In this document: positions 25,401 to 32,661 of the stretch, piece by piece
How the letters are laid out: each line of letters begins with the position of its first letter
Numbering within the stretch: the stretch's first letter is position 1
Origin: Pseudoips prasinana
Lineage: Eukaryota; Arthropoda; Insecta; Lepidoptera; Nolidae
Reading direction: 5' to 3'
Length of the DNA stretch: 64,000 nucleotides
NCBI GenBank assembly: GCA_951640165.1
Contig: OX621255.1
Location: 26,510,001-26,574,000, forward strand
Translations under genes and position numbers: made by a program
The notes under the pieces: generated by a model
Database searches by the model: none
Told to the model about the DNA's origin: nothing
The model's input: only the letters and a program-made list of their open reading frames with translations

Positions 25401-26355
25401 ACGCAGAAGAAATAATCATGCACCTTTTGCTACCATTATCCATTGATATTAAATTCTGGTCCATCTAACGCAAATAGGTTGTCCGGAAGAGATCGCTTTT
25501 ATTGATAAGGCCGCCAATTGCCAAATAATGTTCTATGCATATTGTACTGCGTATATTCACTATGCAATTAAATGTACTTCTTCTTCTTCTTAATGCTTAT
25601 CACACAAAGATTTGTCCTTGATGGAGATCAAACCTACGACCTCTAGCTCAGAGTTGCTAACTACTAAACCAACTCTTTTAACTGTTTTAAATACCCGAAC
25701 TAGAACCCCCAACCAATCCGTGATAGACGCTCTGCGTTAAGCTACGAACGATACACAATGGCGGAACAAAACAGGCGAATAAAACTAAAATATAATATTG
25801 TTTATTTATTTTATTTATAAGGTTTACCGACAGAAGCTACAATATTTCCCGTACAGTAGTGTATAATAAAACTTAATTGTAATTTTGCATGTAATTATAG
25901 GTAAACACCAGTTGTTATTATTGCAATGTGCCCCGATTTCCATATGCATGTAAAATTACTGCTCAATCGGTTCAAAATTACTTCTTAAAAATATTGGTTG
26001 AATATGACCCGAATATACAAATATTTCAAGTCAAATAAAAGCTTCTAAAAACAAACAACTGACTTCGATAAAACTTAAATGAATCCAGAACGATCGACAG
26101 AAAATATTAAAAAAATCGGTACAAAACTGAGACATAAAATACAAAAAACAAATAGATGTAGTCAAATTCTATTACGCCAATAATGTACTCACCATAGTCT
26201 CTCTTAACAAAATGTGTCTGTTTTTGCAACCATTCCTCCAAAATATTGATCGCTTCCTCCAATCTTGCCGGCTTGTTTAAATTGTATATTTTTCTAATTT
26301 CATCGTATACATTATCCGTTATAAGCAAAAGTGGGCTTTTTTTAAAATTTGACAT
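10260..26355 (-). CDS. CRAL-TRIO domain protein, complete six-exon gene
   Basis: Exons on the minus strand: 26355-26193, 20276-20111, 18950-18833, 17610-17476, 13783-13570, 10414-10260. All introns are GT..AG and the phases join without a break (163+166+118+135+214+155 = 951 nt, 316 residues plus stop), the usual size of insect CRAL-TRIO proteins. Exons 1-2 give the helical N-terminal lobe; exons 3-5 give the Sec14-like lipid-binding fold, with the strand motif VVLDL and the C-terminal signature KEILPIEYGG; exon 6 ends in GSFRNLSVD, like the GSFRKL-type tails of this family. Members (alpha-tocopherol transfer protein, CRALBP, insect retinoid and carotenoid carriers) bind small hydrophobic ligands in the cytosol; the ligand here cannot be read from sequence. 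No signal peptide. A candidate ATTAAA polyadenylation signal lies at 10124-10129. All introns carry SINEs, Helitrons or LINE pieces. The gene model is my own splice reading and lacks transcript support. Confidence 0.9.
11065..11152 (-). pseudogene. LINE RT motif-B fragment
   Basis: Minus strand reads EEGVPQGSVLGPPFLL, the G-x-P-Q-G motif of non-LTR reverse transcriptases. Only about 30 codons remain, in intron 5 of the CRAL-TRIO gene. Confidence 0.65.
11230..11432 (-). mobile_element. SINE-D copy
   Basis: ccctgcgtcgcaaggtactt.., gttgttctgtgtgggaatgg, tagccgctacgccacc. Matches 12550-12755 and 14106-14297; the head is a tRNA-like ggcgcagcggctaaggt. Confidence 0.7.
11488..11745 (-). mobile_element. 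SINE-E copy, 5S-rRNA-like
   Basis: Same sequence as 40070-40320 (minus) and 50122-50370 (plus). In the plus sense it carries ATGGATGGGTGACCG, close to the 5S rRNA C-box region (TTGGATGGGTGACCG), suggesting a SINE3-type 5S-derived head. Confidence 0.6.
11832..11965. repeat. AT-rich inverted repeat with (AAT)n core
   Basis: Outer arms atatttcacata and tatgtgaaatat flank ATT/AAT runs. Either a decayed MITE or a microsatellite-driven cruciform. Confidence 0.5.
12178..12495 (-). mobile_element. SINE-A copy carrying an internal inverted duplication
   Basis: Minus-strand SINE-A from tail (gtcacacatatcatccttgc) to head (ccgggattcgaacccaggac). Between them 12265-12322 is followed by its perfect 58-nt inverse (12338-12395) with a 15-nt loop. 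Other SINE-A copies lack this. Confidence 0.85.
12550..12755 (-). mobile_element. SINE-D copy
   Basis: ccctgtgtcgcggggtactt.., cacacgaatagttgtccggc, gggagtcaaacccgcaccac, cttagccgctgcgccgcac. Inverse tRNA-like head with B box gggtttgactcccg. Confidence 0.75.
12819..13026. mobile_element. Foldback MITE with ~70-bp inverted arms
   Basis: Left arm 12819-12887 and right arm 12957-13026 (ggggctctaccgg.., tcgttttcgtgaatg.., caaataaataaaggttaaa). The right end reads CAGGGGCTC outward, like hAT termini. I see no clear 8-bp target duplication. Confidence 0.65.
13340..13460 (+). mobile_element. Probable LINE 3' end with (AAAT)n tail
   Basis: ctgtaacacctattgtaaac.. gcaataaataaataaataaa. Only the tail is recognisable. 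Confidence 0.35.
13570..13783 (-). CDS. CRAL-TRIO gene, exon 5
   Basis: Acceptor ..aattttcag, donor gtaagcaat; 71 codons plus one base. It carries the most diagnostic part of the domain: ARVAGIYDI, then LLNSVKPLIPEKLRNRI, then LQQYVPKEILPIEYGG. This order (ligand-gate helix, basic EKLRNRI helix, P-x-E-Y-G-G) is the classic CRAL-TRIO C-terminus. Confidence 0.92.
13812..14089 (-). mobile_element. Non-autonomous Helitron hD
   Basis: Begins CTAGcggcccggtacgtgct.. (inverse 3' end; gcccggtacgtgcttcg..cgtac can fold) and ends ..atatatatagA with inverse TC at 14088-14089. A second copy lies at 60714-61008. Confidence 0.65.
14106..14297 (-). mobile_element. SINE-D copy
   Basis: ccctgtgtcgcggggtactt.., ggcgggggactcgaacccgc, ttagccgctgcgccacac. 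Best-preserved B box of the family (ggtTCGAgtcc in inverse). Confidence 0.75.
14330..14370 (-). mobile_element. SINE-B tail fragment
   Basis: tttcggccacggcggccaga: the inverse of the SINE-B 3' end. Confidence 0.5.
14423..14686 (+). mobile_element. Chimeric SINE: SINE-B head on SINE-A body
   Basis: The head ttggtttagcggtagcgtgt..gggttcaaatcccgggtcgg is the SINE-B head; from gcaaatatttgtgtgatgag onward it is SINE-A to its tail ggctaggatgatctgtgtga. The switch is just after the B box. Confidence 0.8.
14795..14920. mobile_element. MITE m2, right end missing
   Basis: GTACAGACGCCAGCACATac.. aaatctgtcaaatttctttt .. gaaatttgacagattggggt, then stops at gatgtg before a Helitron starting at 14932. Confidence 0.65.
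14932..15112 (+). mobile_element. Helitron hA
   Basis: TCACACTAATATTATAAAGG start; hairpin gccggtaaaaccgc; ends cagCTTG instead of CTAG. Full length. Confidence 0.75.
15483..15630 (+). mobile_element. SINE-C 3' fragment
   Basis: tatgtagtagctatatcagt.. ctctgcttagtttgggatca.. aaattatattccaggatatg. Confidence 0.55.
15663..15952 (+). mobile_element. Non-autonomous Helitron hB
   Basis: TCcatacatataataaaata start; body tggcttcg-type block, tatgtccgggctaa, gtactgcatggatttactt; hairpin cgggtaaaaccgc; cacagCTAG then T. Same as 23046-23355 and 59162-59480. Confidence 0.75.
15973..16322 (-). mobile_element. SINE-B copy
   Basis: tcgaatttcggccacggcga.. cacaggaacactttctattc.. ccgacccgggacttgaaccc.. gctaccgctcgaccaac. 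Full inverse copy. Confidence 0.78.
16362..16530 (+). mobile_element. RTE-type LINE 3' end
   Basis: RGGSPPTTRTDDLLNVA.., QDRQLWRSL, then tttcggctgatatgaagatg. Confidence 0.7.
16738..16845. mobile_element. Short element with terminal inverted repeats (H)
   Basis: ttgtataaatttaagtgcg at left and ctcgaatttatacaa at right; inner gtatccggcccc, gttaaccgcaccgccaccgc. A second copy at 18466-18708 is interrupted by MITE m3. Confidence 0.5.
16861..16990 (-). mobile_element. RTE-type LINE 3' end
   Basis: atcatcatcatcatcctatc.., cgaaagacgtccactgctgg, ttgccggtcttgcgctatt. Confidence 0.7.
17107..17317 (-). mobile_element. K-group fragment ending in a 27-bp perfect hairpin
   Basis: ggatatgccataatcgccac.. 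gcagacgggttggcgatcgc.. cgactttctacg-type block to ggtggcgatattctttatgg; 17263-17289 is mirrored perfectly by 17291-17317 around one base. Confidence 0.7.
17476..17610 (-). CDS. CRAL-TRIO gene, exon 4
   Basis: Acceptor ..tttcag, donor gtaagttt; exactly 45 codons, phase 0 on both sides. It contains AMTVVLDLQDI, the core strand corresponding to G-x-x-x-V-x-D-L-x-G in the family, and a helix ending LQQFLMILI. Confidence 0.88.
17711..17830 (+). mobile_element. Helitron hA-like 5' fragment
   Basis: actaatattataaacgtgaa.. gtttgttactctttcacg.. taacacataggctaaaattt; no 3' hairpin. Confidence 0.55.
17972..18080 (+). mobile_element. Short Helitron hA variant
   Basis: TCTACTAATATTATAAATGA start; hairpin gcgggtgaaaccgc; ends gtagCTTG. 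Only 109 bp. Confidence 0.65.
18094..18310 (-). mobile_element. SINE-C fragment split by MITE m1
   Basis: aatatcctggataccacaca.. cccaaattaagcatagcttg, then the MITE, then tactataggaaccagaaaac, which is the direct SINE-C continuation. Confidence 0.7.
18143..18266. mobile_element. MITE m1 copy 1 (TA, within GTAC)
   Basis: Termini CACACGGCTACATATCAAGC and its inverse; TA at 18141-18142 and 18267-18268. Removing it restores cttgtactatagg of SINE-C. Inner arms extend to about 48 bp. Confidence 0.85.
18328..18440 (+). mobile_element. SINE-D 3' part
   Basis: gacccataaatagttgttct.. gtccgcctattatatgtttg.. gcgacacagggattaa. Confidence 0.6.
18466..18708. mobile_element. Element H copy with nested MITE m3
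   Basis: Left ttgtataaattttagtgcgg, right ctcgaatttatacaagc; sequence gtatccggatctat..gttaatcgctccgctaccgc is continuous with 16738-16845 once the insert is removed. Confidence 0.55.
18524..18653. mobile_element. MITE m3 (CAGTCAGCTCC termini)
   Basis: CAGTCAGCTCCATAAA.. / ..TTTTGGAGCTGACTG flanked by TA (GTAC context). Contains cagacgccagcacatcc, the terminus of MITE m2, internally. Confidence 0.7.
18833..18950 (-). CDS. CRAL-TRIO gene, exon 3
   Basis: Acceptor ..cttttacag, donor gtaagtattt. It encodes 39 complete codons after the split Ala codon: VVPLPVLT.. then HHRVFVAKL, the first strand of the Sec14-like domain (compare family P-L-P-x-L-T-x-x-G-x-R-V). Ends in phase 0. Confidence 0.88.
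19676..19832 (+). mobile_element. SINE-A, 5' truncated
   Basis: gcacgaatatttgtttctga.. to ggctaggatgatctgtgtga and ttattattat tail. Confidence 0.75.
19880..19980 (-). mobile_element. RTE-type LINE 3' end
   Basis: (atc)n, agccgaaagacgtccactgc, agatctccacaattgccggt. Confidence 0.7.
20111..20276 (-). CDS. CRAL-TRIO gene, exon 2
   Basis: Acceptor ..attttcag at 20277 and onward, donor gtaagt at 20110 downward. It encodes the ..EYLEKTLIQCKGSVEKAKKQID.. helix-turn-helix and the LLPKFFT segment, which match the family pattern (FLRGCKFSLERAKE, LYPEFFT). It ends with two bases (GC) completed by G of exon 3. Confidence 0.88.
20663..20835. mobile_element. SINE-D head (+) abutting an RTE-like LINE 3' end (-)
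   Basis: acatgtggcgcagcggctta and gtcccacgccggacaac (SINE-D head), then atacatacacatacatagac.. gaggggtaggcagagacaac, identical in type to the 3' end at 8335-8430. Confidence 0.6.
20845..21475. mobile_element. Element G copy 1 (foldback)
   Basis: Left end cacgtagactttaaaaaagc.. ttagtcagaacatg-type block and right end its inverse (..gtctacgtgaataaaaacc). The minus strand between carries an open stretch with TKEYIDDKDVWLSLP.. TCTLLAGDLVAI and a stop (about 21109-21215), also found in copies at 42363 and 49178. Confidence 0.65.
21580..21930 (+). mobile_element. Element J copy (LINE-like 3' end)
   Basis: taagagccttctgcgctagc.. caactaaatttcaaaata.. acttgacaagtacaagtgta.. cccaagtgctgaataaattt, ATTTC tail. 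It preserves the site that is filled by Helitron hD in the copy at 60300-61100. Confidence 0.7.
22115..22500 (-). pseudogene. CR1-group LINE 3' end with C-terminal RT codons
   Basis: Tail (TAGAATAGAATA) then actctttattgtacacactc; tgggcggtcttatcgcatca; then the inverse of codons for ..WN.LP..R.AQTLT.F, like the C-terminus of the 976-residue LINE. Confidence 0.7.
22568..22672 (+). mobile_element. SINE-C 5' fragment
   Basis: gccagttggcgtggttcaat, tcccacctaggacagat, catgaaaatgtctgttgg. Confidence 0.5.
22675..23044 (+). mobile_element. SINE-B, full length
   Basis: Head gcctcgttggtctagcggta.., B box gggttctaatcccgggtcgg, body as at 6828, 3' end ctggccgccgtggccgaaat. Confidence 0.82.
23046..23355 (+). 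mobile_element. Helitron hB
   Basis: TCacttataataaaattgta start directly at the SINE-B 3' end; hairpin gcgggtaaaaccgc; cacagCTAG then T. Confidence 0.75.
23425..23665 (-). mobile_element. K-group fragment
   Basis: catcatcatcatcatgtcag.. gccataatcgccacgcttgg.. gatgaaatggggtgg. Confidence 0.6.
23700..24045 (-). mobile_element. SINE-B copy
   Basis: atccggccacggcggccagt.. cacaggagcactttctatta.. cccgacccgggatttgaacc.. gaacacgctaccgct. Confidence 0.8.
24085..24335 (+). mobile_element. SINE-A copy
   Basis: tcaccgtagcctatttggcg, gggtttgaatcccggtaagt, full body and tail; 14-nt deletion in the head. Confidence 0.8.
24340..24790. other. AT-rich intron sequence with a diverged ~220-bp direct repeat
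   Basis: 24330-24490 and 24545-24760 share the order (tttgacgca.. caaata.. acaaa.. gcattcgcaataac.. aaaataattgttattgttag), apparently a diverged direct duplication. No gene. Confidence 0.4.
24793..24935 (-). mobile_element. CR1-group LINE 3' tail, (GATA)n end
   Basis: gatagatagatagatc.., cactttattgcaccaaatcg, cggcggtcttatcgctaat, atctcttccagacaaccg. Same 3' UTR as the LINE at 34052-37445. Confidence 0.75.
25470..25595 (+). mobile_element. CR1-group LINE 3' tail (plus strand)
   Basis: ggttgtccggaagagatcgc, ttattgataaggccgcc: inverse of the 3' UTR block above. Confidence 0.6.
26193..26355 (-). CDS. CRAL-TRIO gene, exon 1 (start codon)
   Basis: Opens with ATG at 26355-26353 (A at -3) and encodes 54 residues plus one base. 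It is a charged helical segment (VYDEIRKIYNL, EEAINILEEWLQKQ) typical of the CRAL-TRIO N-terminal lobe. It ends ..GACTATG followed by the donor gtgagt; the leftover G pairs with AT of exon 2 to make Asp. The intron to exon 2 is about 5.9 kb. Confidence 0.85.
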
Positions 26356-26500
26356 TATTACTTTATTGTATACTACTATTAATACAACAAAAATTTAAAA
26401 AAAACACTATCAACTTGCACAGTCATTAGCCGACTAAGCTACATAGACTTACTCACTCTATAAATACCGGTATATAAAAAGATGTATTCGTTTTATATTC
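26356..26500 (-). promoter_or_regulatory. Probable promoter and 5' leader of the CRAL-TRIO gene
   Basis: Upstream of the start codon the minus strand carries TATA-like runs (TTTTTATATACC near 26471-26480 and TATTTATAG near 26460) about 105-125 nt before ATG. Position fits a core promoter, but no initiator can be fixed and a 5' non-coding exon is possible. Confidence 0.25.
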
Positions 26501-26805
26501 ACGTTACAAGGTTGGCACTACCTGTGTTCATATGTGTGGAGACTTCCTTAGAAAATGTAATCTATTTTCCTTAGTTTGTCATACTTGTCTCATAATATTA
26601 GAGTCACGTATTAAATTAGCGGTCAAGTTACCAAAGCCGGTAACCCTGAACAGACTATTTAAATTTGTATATTCTAATTCTGATCTTTTTGAGAATCATA
26701 TTATGACTTCTACGAGTAGTTTTAGTTCCAAAATTAATTTATTTCCTGTTCTAGCTCTCAACATTTCGTTGTTTGTTGTTTGTGTATTATTAATTAAAAT
26801 TACTA

Positions 26806-27115
26806 GCCATGTGCGAGTCGGACTCGCGCACGAAGGGTTTCGTAGCATTTTCTATAAAAACGAGCATAAAATTCACGTTTGTTGTATGGGTGCCCCATTA
26901 AATATTTATTTTATTTTGTTTTTTAGTATTTGTTGTTATAGCGGAAACAGAAATATGTACATCATCTGTGAAAATTTCAATTGTCTAACTATCACGGTTC
27001 ATGAGATGCCTGGTGACCGACGGACAGACAGACAGCGAATGTGAGTTGTCCTATTGCCCCTATTGTCTTAGTAATAGGGTCCCGTTTTATCCAAAGGGTA
27101 ATAAGCTAAAAAGTA
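26806..27115 (+). mobile_element. Element P copy
   Basis: gccatgtgcgagtcggactc.. tgtatgggtgccccattaaa.. acggttcatgagatgcctgg.. taatagggtcccgtttta. 3' end decayed. The 170-codon frame opening at 26532 runs into this repeat and is not treated as a gene. Confidence 0.7.
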
Positions 27116-27119
27116 ACGC

Positions 27120-27730
27120 TGTCATTACAGAAATAAACTTTTGTATACCTGCTCATATTAATACAATGCCCTCCGTATCCAATGCAGCAATGAGTTCAGC
27201 GTGCTGTTGGGGCTGGCCCTCTTATGTAGCGCGTCTGGTATGTTCGCTGAAACACGAGTAGAGTGTTCTTTGACTGCTAAGCGCAAAAGGAAGCCCAAGC
27301 AGTCAACTGGCCATTGTTGCAGACAGATTGGACTGCATTTATGTAAATTACTGCTGTGCAACTTCACACGGAGTGGTGCAGCAGATAGTAACCCACAATT
27401 AATTTGTTATTTTAGTTCTTAATATTTTTGTTAATCATTAACATAGTAAGCCTATGTCTGCAACAATGGCCGTACACACATAGTTAGAGGAGGAGGTAGC
27501 ATAGAAAAAATGTAACGGTTAACTTAATTCATTTTATGTTAATTATCAGCCAACAGTTTCAATCTCTTCATGATCTTCAGGTCTGGGTCCAACATAAAAT
27601 TCATTACGTAAGTTAGTCATTAGTTTTCACTATTCCGCAGGTTTCACTCCCAGTATTCCAACTAGCTAGATGTTCCTAAATAAGGTCCATGGATTGTAAG
27701 AGTTCATTCAAAATATGTTTTAACTTGCTG
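27120..27730. other. Unassigned sequence between element P and a K fragment
   Basis: No recognised gene. A plus frame at 27201-27422 opens with a hydrophobic stretch (LLGLALLCSASGMFA) then basic, Cys-containing sequence; an overlapping minus frame (27158-27367) is equally open. Neither has a neighbour supporting it. Confidence 0.3.
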
Positions 27731-27769
27731 GTAAGTGATGGCGGTGAATATCAGAATATCATTATCTCG

Positions 27770-27960
27770 TCCCGTGGCAGCCGAAAAAGTCTACCAGTGT
27801 CCCGAGGTAATATCTACCAGCGGACGGGCGGCAGCGTCTCTCTGTATACTATGACCATCAAACTGCGATCGCCAACCCGTCTGGCAAACGTGGCGATTAT
27901 CATACTAAGATGATTCTTGGGGGAGGCTCTTGTCCAGCCGTGGACTTTTTACAGCGTGTA
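27770..27960 (+). mobile_element. K-group fragment
   Basis: aactgcgatcgccaacccgt, ctggcaaacgtggcgattat, gggggaggctcttgtccagc: the opposite orientation of the copies at 9880 and 23425. Confidence 0.6.
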
Positions 27961-28089
27961 TGAGAACGTGTTATAACAGGGCACAAAGTGGCAGGGCATA
28001 ACTATATGAGACTAGGAATAAATTAGTAACTACGCCATTCAAGAATCAAAACAGAGCTTCACCACCAATCTAGTAGTGCCATTTTTGCA

Positions 28090-28363
28090 CTCAACTTAGT
28101 TGTTTATTATCAGCTCTTTCTATCCTATCTCTCCAGCCTCTTGATAGGGATCTCAGGAGTCTGTGCAAAATGCTGCCCATGTCCTTTAGTGTGAGAAGAA
28201 TATAGAGAGCTTTTGAAAACTGTATTTTAATTACGAAAGGATCCTTTCTGGCGAGGGCTGCGTTGGCCCCAAATACCTGTTTTTTTATAAGGCATTGGGA
28301 ATTGCTCCGCATGCCACCCGCAAAAAGTGTTTGCGGGTGGGTATGTCGGACTCGCACCCACAA
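28090..28363 (-). other. Unassigned 90-codon open frame
   Basis: Open on the minus strand, with an arginine-rich C-terminal part (HRLLRSLSRGWRDRIERAD). Not recognised. The flank cctgccgtggacttttcttg also occurs near 5095, so this is probably part of a repeat. Confidence 0.3.
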
Positions 28364-28446
28364 AACCTAACCTGCCGTGGACTTTTCTTGGCACCTGAGA
28401 TTCTATTCCAGCGATAACAACCTCTCAATTATTAGGTATCTTTATA

Positions 28447-28700
28447 AAAATAAATAATATCCTGGGACATTATTTACACACGGCCATCTGATCCCAAACT
28501 AAGGAGGGCTTGTACTATGGAAACAAGATAACTGATATACTACATATACTACTTTTTATTGTAAATACATAATTACACCCAGTCTCAGGACAAACAGACA
28601 TGTTCATGCATACAAATATCTATCCTAGGTGGGAACCGAACCCATGACCTCCGGCGTGAAAAGCAAGCGTTTGCCAACCACACCAACAGGCCCGTCATGT
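28447..28700 (-). mobile_element. SINE-C, near full length
   Basis: aatatcctgggacattattt.. cggccatctgatcccaaact.. acccagtctcaggacaaaca.. gtgggaaccgaacccatgac.. caaccacaccaacaggcc. Inverse tRNA-like head intact. Confidence 0.8.
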
Positions 28701-28836
28701 AATTTATGTTATTAAAATATTTTTATTTAAAATTAATAAAACAATTCAATTAAAATCATCCGCAAGTCATCTATCCGCAAGCCACGGCACGCTACGCATC
28801 GTGCTCCCGTGTGTGTTAGTGTTTTTGTGAGATACA

Positions 28837-29769
28837 ATGTCGAAATCCACTATAGATTCCCTTGAAAAAGTGATAATAAAGTTTTTGGAGCCCATCGAGG
28901 CAAAAATGACTACAATTTTAATGACTTTGAAGAATTTAGAAGAGAAAATCAACAATACAGAAACAGCTGATCGATTTTGCAAATCATGTCGCACCGACAT
29001 TTTCACAAGCGCTGCAAGCGAATCTGACCCGAAGCGATCGAGACCACGGACGTCCCATGCAAAAAATCCTATCGCAGCGGGTGTTAGTTGTCAACCGCCG
29101 TCGCCCGGCCAGTCCTTATCATTACCGACCAAGACAACTATTATTCTACCGACACAAGAAAAAATTGACGTGAATGCGAGAATACCAAAGTATACGGAAG
29201 CTTATAACCAAACGTATGACGATGTCACCGCTGGGATGCACAATACGACATCGCCGACATTGTTACCGAGTAACACAAAAAACTCACCGCAATCCAGCGG
29301 TGTAGAAAACTGCAAAGCCGACTCCCAGCCGTGGAAAACCGTTCGTTACGGTAAGAATGCTAAACGAGTAGCGATAACCGGCACCGGAGCGTATGATAAT
29401 GAGCTTCTAACTATTGAAAAGGTACGAAAGATTCACGCATGTTTCTTTCACGAAAATACCCTACCTGACACTATTAAAGCTTACATGCACCGTAAAAACC
29501 CTGGCGCTGATACCGACTACCATGTACATAAGTTGAAACTGAAACACAACTACTACTCCTCGTTTGTAATATCCGTGCCTGCGAGCAAATATAATTTCTT
29601 CATGTCTGCCGTGAACTGGCCGCCGGGAACTGAAGTGAGTGAGTGGTTTCACCGCAGCGCCGGGCGCCCAAGTGGAGCGTCCACCAGCGGCCCCGACCAG
29701 GTTGGTCATCGCCGGTCACAACCCTCGCGCCGCCACGACACCCGAGGGACACCAGCAGAAGCTAAATAA
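28837..29769 (+). CDS. LINE ORF1 (RNA-binding, gag-like)
   Basis: 310 residues. N-terminal 1-45 is a short coiled coil (EKVIIKFLEP.., LKNLEEKIN), then a low-complexity Ser/Pro/Thr linker with CKSC at about 48-51, then from about 195 an RRM/PRE-like C-terminal domain: KIHACFFHENT.., YHVHKLKLKHNYYSSFVIS, FMSAVNWPPGTEVSEW. This layout is typical of CR1/Daphne-group ORF1 proteins, which bind element RNA. The end overlaps an open frame of ORF2 phase, but the likely ORF2 start is after this stop. Confidence 0.75.
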   Translation: MSKSTIDSLEKVIIKFLEPIEAKMTTILMTLKNLEEKINNTETADRFCKSCRTDIFTSAASESDPKRSRPRTSHAKNPIAAGVSCQPPSPGQSLSLPTKTTIILPTQEKIDVNARIPKYTEAYNQTYDDVTAGMHNTTSPTLLPSNTKNSPQSSGVENCKADSQPWKTVRYGKNAKRVAITGTGAYDNELLTIEKVRKIHACFFHENTLPDTIKAYMHRKNPGADTDYHVHKLKLKHNYYSSFVISVPASKYNFFMSAVNWPPGTEVSEWFHRSAGRPSGASTSGPDQVGHRRSQPSRRHDTRGTPAEAK

Positions 29770-29779
29770 TACCACTATC

Positions 29780-32661
29780 ATGGCAAACAAATGCAAACCA
29801 TCTTGTGTAAATATATGTCACCAAAACATACAATCTATTAACAATAAAACCAATAAGTTAGAAGTGTTACTATCGAATGATTTAAAATGTGATATTTTAA
29901 TACTGACTGAACATTGGCTGCGTAGTCACCAATTAGAACGAGTGACCCTGTGTAACTATAGTCTTATATCTAGCTATTGTAGGACAACTGTAGATCATGG
30001 TGGAAGCTGCATTTACGCGCGATCCGGAATTAAAGTGGTTAATAGACCAGACTACTGTGTCCTATCAGTTGAACGAGTCTTTGAGGTAAGCGCAGTGTAC
30101 TTGCTCGACTTTGACTTGCTAGTTATCGGTATTTATCACTCTAACCAAACTACCCACACTGACTATTTAAAAAGATTTAACAGTTTATTGACAATGATTA
30201 ATAATTCCAATACGCAGGCAATAATTATGGGAGATATTAATATAGACTTGTTAAAAAACATACCTATAACAAAAAACCTACTTGATAGCATTCATTCAAA
30301 CAATTTCCAACAATTTATCAGTACGCCTACCAGATTACATCAGCAGAGCTCAACACTGCTAGATCATGTATACTCCAACATAAGTACGAACCGAATCACA
30401 GCTACGTCGTTAGAGTGTCATCTCAGCGATCACCAGGCGCAGTTGGTATCAGTCAGCAGCGCGCGCTTTAATAAAACAGAGCCAAGGATGTGTCGAAATA
30501 TGGGTAGCCAAGCTAATAAAATGAACTTTAGCGCAGCGATCGCGTCGGTCGATTGGAGTGACGTACTCGCAAAACATAGTCATAATTCCAATCAATTAGC
30601 CCAGATTATACTAAATATATTAGTGAATAAATTTAAAATATGTTTTCCTAAAAAGTTATCATTTTTTAAAAAACCGTGTAATAAATGGGTAGATAACGAA
30701 GTTATTAACTTTAAATTATTACTTTTTGACATGTACAAATTAGAAAGAATTCTACCTTTTAGCGAAGAAGTAGCCGAAAGCACTTTAAGAATGCAGACAA
30801 AGTACTCGGACATGTTGGTAGATAAGAGGAAAAACTATTTCTCTAACAAAATTTCCAAGAACCCTAATAAGGTTCGGGGTATGTGGTCATTCATAAACGA
30901 GGAAACCGGCCGTGCTAGGGAGCAGCGGGTAGACTACACGGATTTAATAAAAAACGAAAACGGTTTGCCGTTTACCTCAAAACAGCAGCTTGTAAACCAA
31001 CTAAATACAGAGTTCGCAACAGCGGCCGCCAACTGCGGGGCACCTCGAGCTAACATTAGTCAGTGCATGTCCGCGTTGTGCGCTGACTCGCTACCGAGTG
31101 AGTCATCTCTGCGCCTGACACCTTTCACGGCTAGCGAAGTGGTTCGAACGCTGCAGTCGCGCATTGCAACGAAGCGTAGTACCGATATATATGGTTTATC
31201 AGTAGAACTACTAAAACCCATCATCCCTCACATCGGTACGGTACTAAGTGTACTATTTAACAATTGTATGCGAAGTGGGACTTTCCCCAATCCATTCAAA
31301 AGGGTCAAAATATCACCACTGTACAAAGGAAAGGGTAAAAAGTCAGCAATAACATCATACAGACCGATATCACTAGTTCCAGGGCTAAGCAAAATATTTG
31401 AAGTAGGCCTAAATAACCGCGTCCAAAAGTTCGTATCAGGCTCACTGTCACCCAGGCAGTATGCTTATCGTGCAGGTCTTTCCACGACGGACTTAGTCAG
31501 AGAGGTTATATCAGAAATCTGCAGGGCACGAGAGCAGGGCCTCCAAGTTGCTGTAGTTTGCTGCGACTTGTCACGTGCCTTCGACACCGCTGATCACAAC
31601 CTTATCACTAATAAGCTACAGCATCTAGGAATAAGAGGACCAGCTGGCACCCTACTGACAACTTTTATGTCCGACCGTATGCAGGTCGTAGACGGAAACT
31701 TTGGACTGACGCGTTCCCTCGAACAAACGAACACAATGGGTGTTCCCCAGGGATCTTGCCTATCCAACACCCTTTTTAGTATACTGCTGAACGACTTACC
31801 ATCTGCTATACCTGGTGCCCAGGTTTTTATGTACGCGGATGACGTGGCGGCTGTGGTACGTGCGCGGTCCGAAACTGACTTGACCCGTGAACTTAACGTG
31901 GTTACCGGACAACTAGCGGGATGGTTTCACTCCAATGGTTTAGCACTAAACCTGGAAAAGACGTGCTACATTCACTTCCACTTAGGAGGCCGAAAGCCGA
32001 GCCCGCTAATTGTTAAGATTGGACCTAACCAGGTCGAGCAGGTAAACGCCACTAAACTTTTAGGCTTCACCATTGACAGTGCACTGACCTGGGAAGCACA
32101 TATAGATGTGGTTTGTGGTAGGCTGAGTGGAGCGTGTTTCGCCCTGCGTCGTCTGGCTGCAACGGCATCCAGGCATGTAGTTAGGTCATGCTATTTCGCG
32201 ACCATGCGACCCTCACCTACGGCGCGGAGCTTTGGGCACGGGGTGCGGACAGAATACGAGCGTTCCGTATGCAGAAGCGAGCCGTGCGAGCAATAGTGGG
32301 CATACCTGACGATACGTCCGCCAGAGGGCAGTTCAGAAATCTCAAAATTATGACACTCTGCTCAATATTTATCTACCAAATCGCAATGTATGTGAGGCGA
32401 AATCAGGATTTGTTTGATATACTAGGAGACGCACATAATTATAACACTCGGCACAGGCACAGGCTACGTACAAATAAACATAAACTATGCAAGTCAGAGA
32501 AGACGGCACAAGTAATTGGACCTGGCGTTTATAACCGGCTACCAGGTGAGATCAAAGATGCAGTTTCCACCATGACATTCAAAAGCAGGCTCAAAATGTG
32601 GCTGGTAGATAAGGAATTCTACGTTTTTGACTCGGAGTTTATGAAACTACCGATGACTTAA
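29780..32661 (+). pseudogene. LINE ORF2: endonuclease and reverse transcriptase, one frameshift
   Basis: Start ATG 29780 (MANKCKPSC). APE-type endonuclease: HQNIQ 14-18, TEHW with catalytic E44, GDIN 151-154, SDHQ with H218. RT: motif A CCDLSRAF with D596, GVPQG 654-658, YADD 685-688. Near 32207 the frame changes by one (+1 insertion or 2-nt loss): the frame-2 reading ends at 32296 in an artefactual tail while ATLTYGAELWARG.. continues in frame 1 to the stop at 32661. Otherwise intact, about 960 residues. Family role: nicks target DNA and copies element RNA in the nucleus. Confidence 0.88.

Noticed and set aside
26532..27044. 170-codon open frame next to the CRAL-TRIO promoter
   Set aside because: Its second half is element P repeat sequence and the first half has no recognisable domain or splice context.
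29461..29709. 82-codon minus frame
   Set aside because: Antisense shadow of LINE ORF1.
29639..29780. ORF2 of the 28.8-kb LINE starting inside ORF1
   Set aside because: The frame is open there, but that stretch is the shadow of the ORF1 C-terminus; the ATG at 29780, ten bases after the ORF1 stop and just before HQNIQ, is the natural start.
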